Source of the DNA: Anaerolineae bacterium
GTDB taxonomy: Bacteria; Chloroflexota; Anaerolineae; JACIWR01
Direction of reading: 5' to 3'
DNA: 7,944 nucleotides
Assembly (NCBI GenBank): GCA_021162125.1
Contig: JAGGZG010000111.1
Span: 1-7,944, forward strand
Part shown: one piece after another, positions 1-4,457 of the stretch
Numbering within the stretch: the stretch's first letter is position 1
How the letters are laid out: each line of letters begins with the position of its first letter
Notes under the pieces: model-generated
What the model was told of the DNA's origin: nothing
Databases searched by the model: none
What the model saw: only the letters and a program-made list of their open reading frames with translations
Made by a program: the position numbers and the translations under genes

Positions 1-362
1 CGCAGTTCGCTGTAGATTTCATCGGAAGCGACTACCGAGCCGCCCGGACTGTTGATGCGCACGACGATGGCCTTCACGCTGGGATCCTCGTCCGCGTGGT
101 GGATGTAGTTGACGATCTCCTCGCTGTGTACCCCACCCCCGAATGGGCTGAGTGCGCTGCTGATGCCTATGGGCCCTTCCACGCGGATGATGGCCACTGC
201 ATCACCGGAGCCCCCCGTGCCCAGTCCACCGCGCCAGACCACCGTCAGAGCGCTCAGGCATGCCCCGCAAGTCACCAGGAAGATGAGCGCGATGCTGCCC
301 ACCACCCACGGCCAGCGACGCTTACGGGATGTCGCTGTGACTTTCCCTGACTCTGCTGTCAT
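1..362 (-). CDS. sppA: Signal peptide peptidase SppA, N-terminal part (cut by window edge)
   Basis: A membrane-bound serine protease of the SppA/ClpP-crotonase superfamily that degrades leftover signal peptides. About 120 codons are present, and the rest lies left of the window. The ATG at 362-360 is preceded by a strong AGGAGGT (371-377) with an 8-nt spacer, which fixes the start. Residues 1-18 are polar and basic (SRKRRWPW). Residues 19-42 form one hydrophobic membrane segment, giving a type-II, outside-facing anchor. From residue 54 the family fold begins (AVAIIRVEGPI), followed by IVNYIHHADEDPSVKAIVV and the signature INSPGGSV at 102-109, the strand-turn that shapes the oxyanion hole. The catalytic Ser and Lys of the family lie further downstream and cannot be checked here. 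The gene follows tyrS by 114 nt that hold a large inverted repeat. The family call is firm; whether the gene is intact is unknown. Confidence 0.93.
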   Translation of the reverse strand, partial: MTAESGKVTATSRKRRWPWVVGSIALIFLVTCGACLSALTVVWRGGLGTGGSGDAVAIIRVEGPIGISSALSPFGGGVHSEEIVNYIHHADEDPSVKAIVVRINSPGGSVVASDEIYSEL

Positions 363-400
363 CTTTTCAAACCTCCTCGCCCGCATAACCTGGTCGCTTA

Positions 401-464
401 CCCTCCCGCAGGAGTGACCGGCACCCTGGGGAGTGCCGGTCACTTTTGCTTGCCTGTGGGAGGG
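401..464. repeat. Nested inverted repeat between tyrS and sppA; possible tyrS terminator
   Basis: The inner arms GTGACCGGCAC (414-424) and GTGCCGGTCAC (433-443) are a perfect 11-bp stem with an 8-nt loop. Outside them a second pair, CCCTCCCGCAGG (401-412) and CCTGTGGGAGGG (453-464), is complementary over 12 positions, with one G-U when read on the plus strand or one A-C when read on the minus strand. The two stems are separated by 1 nt on one side and 9 nt (TTTTGCTTG) on the other. On the minus strand, which carries both flanking genes, the inner hairpin has no U-run after it. It is therefore a poor canonical terminator for tyrS, although it may still stop or pause polymerase or shape the sppA leader. 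Confidence 0.7.
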
Positions 465-476
465 TGAACTGCTCGC

Positions 477-1688
477 CTAGCCGGCGATCAACTTGACAAA
501 CCGCCGCCGGCCGACTTGTAACACGGCCTCGTTTGTCACCTCTACCATGGTGTTGATGTCCTTCACCTGTTCACCGTCCAGCCGTACCCCGCCTTGCTGG
601 ATCAGCCGCCGCGCTGCGCTTTTACTCTGCGCCAGGCCGGCCTGGGTCATCAGGTCCACGATGTTAACCGGCCCGGTGACGGTGAGGGTCGGCATATCCG
701 GTGGCAGCTCCCGTTTTTGAAATACCGTGCGGAAGTGGGCCTCGGCAGCGTCTGCCGCCTCGTCGCCGTGGAAGATGCTCACGATTTCCCAGGCCAGCTT
801 CATCTTCGCGTCACGGGGATGCAGTTTCCCGCTCTTCAGGTCCGCCTCGATGCGGGCAATCTCGGCGGGCGTCCAGCGGGTGACCAGGTTGAAGTAGTTG
901 CTCATCGCGTGGTCGGGCAGGCTCATCACTTTGCCGTACATCTGCTCCGGTGGCTCGTCAATGCCGATGTAATTGCCCGTGCTCTTGCTCATGCGCAGGT
1001 AGCCATCGGTGCCCACCAGGATGGGGAAGGTGAGGCAAACCTGGGGCCGCAGGCCAAAAGCCTCCATGATCTTGCGTCCGGCCAACAGGTTGAACAGTTG
1101 ATCTGTGCCACCGATCTGCACATCGGTCTGCAAAGCGACGGCATCGTAGCCCTGCATCAGGGCGTAGAAGAACTCGTGCAGCCAGATGGGATCGCCTTTG
1201 GCGTAGCGTTTGCTGAAATTGTCGCGGGCCAGGAATTGTTGCACGGTGAAGTTGGAGGCCAACTTGATGATGTCCTCAAGCGTGAGCTTGCTCAGCCACT
1301 CGCTGTTGTAACGCACTATCGTCTTCTGCGGGTCGAGGATTTTCCACACCTGGTCGGTGTAGGTTTTGGCTAGAGCCTGAAGTTCCTCGGGCGTGCGTTG
1401 GGGGCGGGCGCTGTCCTTGTCACTGGGATCACCGATGAGGCCGGTGCCCGTGCCGATGAGGAACACGACCTCGTGGCCGAGTTCCTGGAATTGGGCCAGC
1501 TTGCGAATGGTGACCGTGTGGCCCAGGTGCAGGTCCGGGGCCGTGGGGTCGTATCCGCAGTACACGCGCAATGGCCGCCCCTCGGCCAGGCGCTCGCGCA
1601 GCTCGCGTTCCATAACTTCTTTAATTTGTTCATCGCCGAAGTCCACCCCGCGCATGAGGATGGCCATTTGTTCGTCTACGGGTTTCAT
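477..1688 (-). CDS. tyrS: Tyrosyl-tRNA synthetase, TyrZ-like (KMSKS) type
   Basis: A cytoplasmic class I aminoacyl-tRNA synthetase that charges tRNA-Tyr with tyrosine using ATP. The 403-aa length fits the 400-420 aa of the family. The HIGH-type motif is HLGH at 54-57 within YCGYDPTAPDLHLGH. The KMSKS loop is RMSKS at 232-236, with Arg for the first Lys. A GTDQLFN segment at 194-200 lines the tyrosine and ATP pocket. The C-terminal S4 RNA-binding domain spans about 343-382 (IVDLMTQAGLAQSKSAARR). The KMSKS form places it in the TyrZ branch rather than the E. coli TyrS branch, which has KFGKT. The start at 1688 is chosen because GAGGAG at 1697-1702 lies 8 nt upstream and conserved protein begins there. 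An in-frame start at 1805 would place the terminator hairpin 1772-1796 inside the gene. No T-box motif is visible in the leader. Confidence 0.96.
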   Translation of the reverse strand: MKPVDEQMAILMRGVDFGDEQIKEVMERELRERLAEGRPLRVYCGYDPTAPDLHLGHTVTIRKLAQFQELGHEVVFLIGTGTGLIGDPSDKDSARPQRTPEELQALAKTYTDQVWKILDPQKTIVRYNSEWLSKLTLEDIIKLASNFTVQQFLARDNFSKRYAKGDPIWLHEFFYALMQGYDAVALQTDVQIGGTDQLFNLLAGRKIMEAFGLRPQVCLTFPILVGTDGYLRMSKSTGNYIGIDEPPEQMYGKVMSLPDHAMSNYFNLVTRWTPAEIARIEADLKSGKLHPRDAKMKLAWEIVSIFHGDEAADAAEAHFRTVFQKRELPPDMPTLTVTGPVNIVDLMTQAGLAQSKSAARRLIQQGGVRLDGEQVKDINTMVEVTNEAVLQVGRRRFVKLIAG

Positions 1689-1696
1689 TATGCCTG

Positions 1697-1702
1697 CTCC
1701 TC
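1697..1702 (-). promoter_or_regulatory. Ribosome binding site deciding the tyrS start
   Basis: GAGGAG on the minus strand with an 8-nt spacer to the ATG at 1688-1686. It supports the 403-aa product over a 442-aa reading from 1805, whose first 39 residues resemble no synthetase. Confidence 0.75.
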
Positions 1703-1753
1703 GTGAGTGATACAGAAGGCTTCGCCCTGTTTGCACTGAACCAAATCGCGCTG

Positions 1754-1759
1754 AGTATA
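1754..1759 (-). promoter_or_regulatory. Candidate -10 element (TATACT) upstream of tyrS
   Basis: TATACT matches the sigma-70 -10 consensus at 5 of 6 positions and lies just after the terminator at 1772-1796, where a separate tyrS promoter would be expected. No convincing -35 hexamer exists at 16-18 bp spacing, because that stretch is occupied by the terminator stem. The same 9-mer TATACTCAG recurs on the minus strand at 2314-2322, also as a -10 candidate. Confidence 0.35.
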
Positions 1760-1771
1760 ACGGGGAAACTG

Positions 1772-1796
1772 AAAAACCCACGAGCGCTTCGTGGGT
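1772..1796 (-). terminator. Intrinsic terminator upstream of tyrS
   Basis: On the minus strand ACCCACGA and TCGTGGGT form a perfect 8-bp stem with a 5-nt loop (AGCGC), directly followed by TTTT (complement of 1772-1775). It ends transcription coming from the repeat-rich interval on the right, or acts as an attenuator of tyrS. No alternative antiterminator pairing for its left arm was found by eye. Confidence 0.75.
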
Positions 1797-1805
1797 CCTG
1801 GGCAA

Positions 1806-1857
1806 GCGGATTGCAGAGCGGCATGGCGCGATGGCCGTAGCACGCGCTACAATCCGC
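1806..1857 (-). repeat. Inverted repeat with internal hairpin preceding the terminator
   Basis: GCGGATTG (1806-1813) and CAATCCGC (1850-1857) are perfect 8-nt complements enclosing 36 nt. Within this, read on the minus strand, GTAGC-GCGT-GCTAC forms a 5-bp tetraloop hairpin. It sits 9 nt upstream of the terminator and would be part of the 3' end of any transcript that terminates there. Confidence 0.5.
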
Positions 1858-1932
1858 CGGGGTAGATATATTGAGGACAGGACCAGATTTCAGGCATTGG
1901 CATATTCCTGGCGAGACCTCTCATTCAGCCAC

Positions 1933-2103
1933 TACCTTTGCAAGTTTCACAAGGTGGCTGTGCACGGATCGCGCCCCCCTCTAGCTCCCCCTGTTCCACG
2001 GGGAGAGGACAGGCTTCCCCCCCTGCAAGCGGAGCGCAGCGGGGGGGGGGACTGAGGGGGGCGAGTGGCGAGCCACGGATGCTTTGTAAAAAGTGCAAAA
2101 GTA
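1933..2103. mobile_element. MITE-like foldback element (imperfect 171-bp palindrome)
   Basis: The ends are inverted repeats, TACCTTTGCA (1933-1942) and TGCAAAAGTA (2094-2103). Extending inward, 17 of 22 positions are complementary. Further inside, GTGGCT/AGCCAC and a perfect 10-bp pair CGCCCCCCTC (1972-1981) with GAGGGGGGCG (2054-2063) continue the symmetry. The centre folds again: seven C plus TGC (2017-2026) against GCAG-C-seven G (2036-2047). It encodes nothing plausible. No clear target-site duplication is visible, so mobility is inferred from form only. A simple intergenic palindromic repeat is the alternative. Confidence 0.5.
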
Positions 2104-2155
2104 TCACCTCGTGAAAGTATCAGTACTTGAGAAAAGTCGGTGCTGCTGCCGCGTC

Positions 2156-2290
2156 GCCTGGACGTGAACGTCCAGGCTGAGCAGGTGAAGAGTGCTGAAG
2201 CACCCTTCGCCAACGTGGACGGCAGCTCCGAGGCCACCACAGCCTGCTTCAGCAGGCTTCTGCTGCTGAGCCTGGCGCTTCAGCGCCGGG
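2156..2290. repeat. Cluster of four tetraloop hairpins framed by a 13-bp inverted repeat
   Basis: Four stems share a TGAA loop or its complement TTCA: 2156-2177 (9-bp stem GCCTGGACG), 2192-2203 (4 bp, GTGC), 2241-2258 (7 bp, AGCCTGC) and 2271-2290 (8 bp with one wobble, CCTGGCGC). The first two carry TGAA on the plus strand and the last two TTCA, so the cluster is internally mirror-symmetric. A 13-nt pair, 2172-2184 against 2263-2275, is complementary apart from one position and encloses the middle hairpins. The same core (GGACGT...ACGTCC) recurs in the hairpin at 7905-7927. Confidence 0.6.
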
Positions 2291-2315
2291 CGGGGGGCGG
2301 ATTTCTCAATTACTG

Positions 2316-2344
2316 AGTATAGCTGAAATTGGCCAAAAACGCAA
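2316..2344 (-). promoter_or_regulatory. Candidate sigma-70-like promoter reading into the repeat interval
   Basis: On the minus strand the -35 candidate TTGCGT (2344-2339), a 17-bp spacer and the -10 TATACT (2321-2316) are in standard order. The -10 matches 5 of 6 positions and the -35 only 3 of 6. It lies just downstream of the operon terminator at 2355-2389 and would start transcription near 2309, running through the hairpin cluster toward tyrS. Confidence 0.4.
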
Positions 2345-2354
2345 GTGGGGGTGG

Positions 2355-2389
2355 AAAAAGATGCCGCCGGCTGTGGCTCAGTCGGCGGC
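2355..2389 (-). terminator. Intrinsic terminator of the grpE operon, overlapping the last gene's stop
   Basis: On the minus strand GCCGCCGACTG and CAGCCGGCGGC form an 11-bp stem with one A-C mismatch and a 5-nt loop, followed by ATC and TTTTT (complement of 2355-2359). The left arm contains the final Ala-Ala-Asp codons, and the stop codon (2380-2378) runs from the last two bases of the stem into the loop. Confidence 0.85.
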
Positions 2390-2623
2390 TGTGGTGGCTT
2401 TCTCTCCCTCCTCCCTCTCGGTGGTTTTGGGCCGCTCGTTACCGTTGTTGCGATTGTCGGTCACGTAGAAGCCCGACCCTTTGAAGACGATGGCTGGCGG
2501 GGAGAATACCCGGCGCACGGCGTGGTGGCCGCGCGGACAAACCTGCACTGGCGGGTCGGTGAAGTGCTGCCAGCGGGTGAAATGAGTGCCACAGATAGTG
2601 CATTCGTACTCGTAAGTTGGCAT
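2378..2623 (-). CDS. FmdB-family mini zinc-ribbon protein with altered second metal knuckle
   Basis: An 81-aa protein of the FmdB/CxxC_CxxC_SSSS family, small putative regulators whose exact role is mostly undefined. The family opening MPTYEYECTICG holds the first knuckle, Cys8 and Cys11. The typical closing segment VRRVFSPPAIVFKGSGFYVTD follows at 36-56. The second knuckle is normally CPxCG, but here it reads CPRGHH (29-34): only Cys29 remains, and His33 or His34 would have to complete the site. Residues 57-81 are a polar, charged, probably disordered tail. The start at 2623 is supported by AAGGAG (2631-2636) 7 nt upstream; an open frame extending up to 2947 is merely shadow of the peptidase gene. 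It is the last gene of the operon, 26 nt after the YugP-like gene. Confidence 0.88.
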   Translation of the reverse strand: MPTYEYECTICGTHFTRWQHFTDPPVQVCPRGHHAVRRVFSPPAIVFKGSGFYVTDNRNNGNERPKTTEREEGEKATTAAD

Positions 2624-2649
2624 CGTCCTACTCCTTCGCCTTGTTATTT

Positions 2650-3357
2650 CTATTCCCTTCTTCGCGAGAAGCCGGAGAGCAGGAATACGTAATACAGCAG
2701 GGTAGAGATGGCCTGCACAGCGGCAGCCACGTAGGTTAATGCGGCCGCATCCAGCACCCGGTTGACGCCGACCATTCCCTGCTGATCTATCATGAAATAG
2801 CGTTGCAGCATGGCTTTGGCCCGGCGGCTGGCATCGAATTCTACCGGCAGGGTGACGATGGCGAAAACGGCCACCGCCGCGAAAGCCAGCACACCCAGCC
2901 AGGCCAGTGAGGTTCCCAGCTTGGGAGCAAAACCGCTGATCAGCCAACCGATGAAGAAAATGCTCGGCCCTAGCCAGGAACCAAACTGCACGGCGGGCAC
3001 CATCCCGGTGCGGATCTGCAGTGGCCAGTAGCCGGTAGCGTGCTGCAAGGCGTGACCGGTCTCGTGTGCGGCCACGCCCACCGAAGCCACTGAGCGTCCG
3101 CGCGCCACCTGTGGGGAAAGGCGCAGTACTCGTTTCATGGGATCGTAGTGGTCCGAGAGAAAGCCGCGCGATTCCTCAATCCGCACATCGTATAAGTTGT
3201 TGGCATCCAACAGTGCTCGCGCCACCTCGGCGCCACTTTTGCCTGCCGGCACGCGCGAATAGTGATTCATGGCGCTCTGCACCTTGAGCTGAGCATACAG
3301 ACCCAGCAGCAGCGCGGGCAGTGCAAATAGTAAATACATCGGGTCGAAGAAGAACAT
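2650..3357 (-). CDS. yugP: YugP-family membrane zinc metallopeptidase (Zn_peptidase_2)
   Basis: A 235-aa integral membrane protein of the neutral zinc metallopeptidase family typified by Bacillus YugP (Pfam Zn_peptidase_2). The zinc motif HETGH is at 98-102, with His98 and His102 as ligands and Glu99 as the catalytic base. The conserved PVEFDASRRA at 171-180 supplies the probable third ligand, Glu173. Membrane segments are about 5-22, 126-145, 150-170 and 205-229. The preceding DVRIEESRGFLSDHYDPMKRV stretch is family-typical. Substrates are not established; membrane-protein quality control is inferred. The start is fixed by GGAGGT (3364-3369) 6 nt before the ATG. It follows grpE by 67 nt and precedes the FmdB-type gene by 26 nt, so it is co-transcribed with both. 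Confidence 0.93.
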   Translation of the reverse strand: MFFFDPMYLLFALPALLLGLYAQLKVQSAMNHYSRVPAGKSGAEVARALLDANNLYDVRIEESRGFLSDHYDPMKRVLRLSPQVARGRSVASVGVAAHETGHALQHATGYWPLQIRTGMVPAVQFGSWLGPSIFFIGWLISGFAPKLGTSLAWLGVLAFAAVAVFAIVTLPVEFDASRRAKAMLQRYFMIDQQGMVGVNRVLDAAALTYVAAAVQAISTLLYYVFLLSGFSRRRE

Positions 3358-3361
3358 AGTT

Positions 3362-3400
3362 TTACCTCCGAGTAGTAGTCGGATAATTGCGAGATCGCAT
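3362..3400 (-). CDS. Possible 12-codon leader peptide ahead of the YugP-like gene
   Basis: An ATG at 3400 lies 7 nt after a good AGGAG (3408-3412) and opens a frame reading MRSRNYPTTTRR that stops with TAA at 3364-3362, 4 nt before the peptidase ATG. The stop overlaps the peptidase's own ribosome binding site, an arrangement suited to translational coupling. The product is too short to judge by composition, and the frame may be accidental. Confidence 0.3.
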   Translation of the reverse strand: MRSRNYPTTTRR

Positions 3401-3424
3401 TCATCGTCTCCTGTAGCGAGTCGG

Positions 3425-4003
3425 TCAGTCGGGCTGGCTCACGATCACCTTTGCGGGACGGAGTAGCTTGCCCCGGTACAGGTAACCCTTTTGCGTTTCG
3501 TCAACGACCATGGCCTGGTCGCCGTCACCGGGGACGACGGCTACCGCCTCGTGCATCTGCGGATCGAAAGGCTGACCGATGGTTTCCAGCGGCTCGACTC
3601 CTTCCTGGCGCAGCAGCCGTTGCAGATCCTGGTAGGTAAGTCGCACCCCTTCGGCCAGCGCGCCATCCGCGTCGGCGTGGGCCAGCGCTCGCTCCAGATT
3701 GTCGGCTACGGTCAGGAAAGCGCGCAACAAGCGTTTACGCTCGGCCTCCGCTTCGTCTGCGTAGCGTCGCTCTACGCGCTTTTTGTAATTCTCCATCTCG
3801 GCCACTGCCCGCAGATACTTATCGCGGTAGGTGGCAGCCTCCTGGCGGAGGGCTTCTACGTCCTCTTGACCGATCTCCTCTACCGCCTGTTCATCTGCGA
3901 CCGTCTGCGTTTTCGGCTCAAGCTCCATCGTCTGATCTGAGGGCGTGGCCTGCGAGGGTACGATTATCGGGATTCGGGTTGAGTCGTTTTGATTTTGATT
4001 CAC
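3425..4003 (-). CDS. grpE: GrpE, nucleotide-exchange factor of DnaK
   Basis: A cytoplasmic homodimeric co-chaperone that releases ADP from DnaK. The 192-aa protein has a disordered polar N-terminus (1-38), a long charged helix/coiled coil (about 40-95), the four-helix region with DNLERAL at 101-107 and the C-terminal beta domain. That domain carries the family signature GVEPLETIGQPFDPQMHEAV at 135-154 and KGYLYRGKLLRPAKVIVS at 172-189. The start is a GTG at 4003-4001 with GGGAG (4013-4017) 9 nt upstream. The next in-frame ATG (codon 26) lacks a ribosome binding site. The usual neighbours dnaK and dnaJ are absent here; it sits 27 nt after a small membrane protein gene and upstream of a membrane peptidase gene. 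Confidence 0.96.
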   Translation of the reverse strand: MNQNQNDSTRIPIIVPSQATPSDQTMELEPKTQTVADEQAVEEIGQEDVEALRQEAATYRDKYLRAVAEMENYKKRVERRYADEAEAERKRLLRAFLTVADNLERALAHADADGALAEGVRLTYQDLQRLLRQEGVEPLETIGQPFDPQMHEAVAVVPGDGDQAMVVDETQKGYLYRGKLLRPAKVIVSQPD

Positions 4004-4030
4004 GGTATTATACTCCCTCTCCGGTCAGGA

Positions 4031-4297
4031 TTAGAAACTCAGGATCTCGCGCTTGTACCGTTCGTAGCGGTTGCGCTCCTGCCGAATGTGCCAGCCAACG
4101 ACGATGATGATTATTCCGATGGTGATCAGAAAGGCAGCTACGATTATGGCTAGCAGAGGTGGCCAAAGCACAATCGCCACTCCCGTTAAGATCAGGGTTA
4201 GTCCCAGAATCAGGTGGAACCACCAGGTCGCATTCAGCCAATCAATCCATCTCTCCAAAGGTCGCAGATCAAAATAACGGTCAAATGTGCGAAACAT
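4031..4297 (-). CDS. 88-aa two-helix membrane protein, unknown function
   Basis: First gene of the grpE operon; the family is not recognised. Residues 1-22 are amphipathic (RTFDRYFDLRPLERWIDWL). A Trp-rich interface (ATWWFH) leads into two closely spaced hydrophobic segments at about 26-45 and 47-69, the second very rich in Ile and Val. The last 19 residues are strongly charged (RQERNRYERYKREILSF). The two helices separated by the pair PP suggest a hairpin with both ends in the cytoplasm. The start at 4297 is chosen over in-frame codons at 4303 and 4339 because GGAGGT (4305-4310) is 7 nt away from it but only 1 nt from the ATG at 4303. It lies directly behind the response-regulator-type promoter. 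Confidence 0.75.
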   Translation of the reverse strand: MFRTFDRYFDLRPLERWIDWLNATWWFHLILGLTLILTGVAIVLWPPLLAIIVAAFLITIGIIIIVVGWHIRQERNRYERYKREILSF

Positions 4298-4304
4298 GAC
4301 CATC

Positions 4305-4310
4305 ACCTCC
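4305..4310 (-). promoter_or_regulatory. Ribosome binding site deciding the start of the 88-aa protein
   Basis: GGAGGT on the minus strand with a 7-nt spacer to the ATG at 4297-4295. The in-frame ATG at 4303-4301 is too close, and the one at 4339-4337 lies between the -10 element and the repeat array, upstream of the expected transcript start. Confidence 0.75.
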
Positions 4311-4328
4311 TCGTGCAATTGTGCCTCT

Positions 4329-4334
4329 ATTCTA
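4329..4334 (-). promoter_or_regulatory. -10 element of the grpE operon promoter
   Basis: TAGAAT on the minus strand matches the -10 consensus TATAAT at 5 of 6 positions. It begins exactly 10 nt after the last copy of the 11-bp-phased repeat array. The -35 position (ATGCCC at 17-bp spacing) does not resemble a -35, as expected for an activator-dependent promoter. Predicted transcription start is near 4321, giving a leader of about 25 nt. Confidence 0.6.
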
Positions 4335-4344
4335 CTCACCCTCT

Positions 4345-4383
4345 GTTAGACGGGCATTAGAGGAGTGTTAGAGTTTCGTTAGA
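4345..4383 (-). promoter_or_regulatory. Four direct repeats at 11-bp phase: PhoB/OmpR-type operator
   Basis: On the minus strand the hexamers TCTAAC, TCTAAC, TCTAAT and TCTAAC start exactly 11 bp apart, each separated by 5 unrelated bases (plus-strand positions 4378-4383, 4367-4372, 4356-4361 and 4345-4350). Winged-helix response regulators of the PhoB/OmpR family bind tandem half-sites with this spacing. Shifted by one base the repeat reads CTAACA/G, one base from the TTAACA half-site of Bacillus PhoP. No fifth copy is present on either side. The cognate regulator is not in the window. Confidence 0.7.
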
Positions 4384-4457
4384 ACAATGGGGGCACAGAG
4401 TGGGGAGAGAACTCCGATCTCGCGGTGAGTAGTTACGGGAGCGGTTGGTTGTGATAT

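Larger units (their letters stand above)
1806..2343. other. Gene-free, repeat-rich interval between the fmdB-like gene and tyrS
   Basis: About 540 nt with no credible protein gene. From right to left it holds a candidate promoter (2316-2344), a cluster of tetraloop hairpins (2156-2290), a short duplicated motif AAAGTATCA (2098-2106 and 2114-2122), a MITE-like foldback with a G10 tract (1933-2103) and an inverted repeat leading into the terminator (1806-1857). A plus-strand reading frame at 1831-2055 crosses the foldback and shows no protein-like features. Confidence 0.7.

Noticed and set aside
594..1373. 259-codon plus-strand frame opposite tyrS
   Set aside because: Antisense shadow caused by codon bias of the GC-rich tyrS gene; composition rich in His, Gln and Val without domain features.
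1689..1805. N-terminal extension of tyrosyl-tRNA synthetase starting at 1805
   Set aside because: It would translate through the terminator hairpin 1772-1796, its 39 residues are not synthetase-like, and the start at 1688 has a good ribosome binding site.
1689..1830. T-box leader for tyrS
   Set aside because: An aminoacyl-tRNA synthetase behind a terminator invites this idea, but no T-box antiterminator core (GGTGG/ACCGCG-like) is seen, and the terminator's left arm has no competing partner by eye.
1831..2055. 74-codon plus-strand frame in the intergenic interval
   Set aside because: It crosses the GC-rich palindrome, its translation is repeat-derived (PPLAPPVPRGE), and it has no ribosome binding site.
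2624..2947. Upstream extension of the FmdB-type protein to 189 aa
   Set aside because: The added part is an out-of-frame reading of the YugP-like gene; the family begins at MPTYEYEC with a ribosome binding site at 2631-2636.
4007..4012. TATAAT on the minus strand just before the grpE start, as a separate grpE promoter
   Set aside because: It falls in the spacer between ribosome binding site and start codon, so a transcript from it would begin at or after the GTG. No -35 is present at 16-18 bp, and codon 26 ATG has no ribosome binding site.
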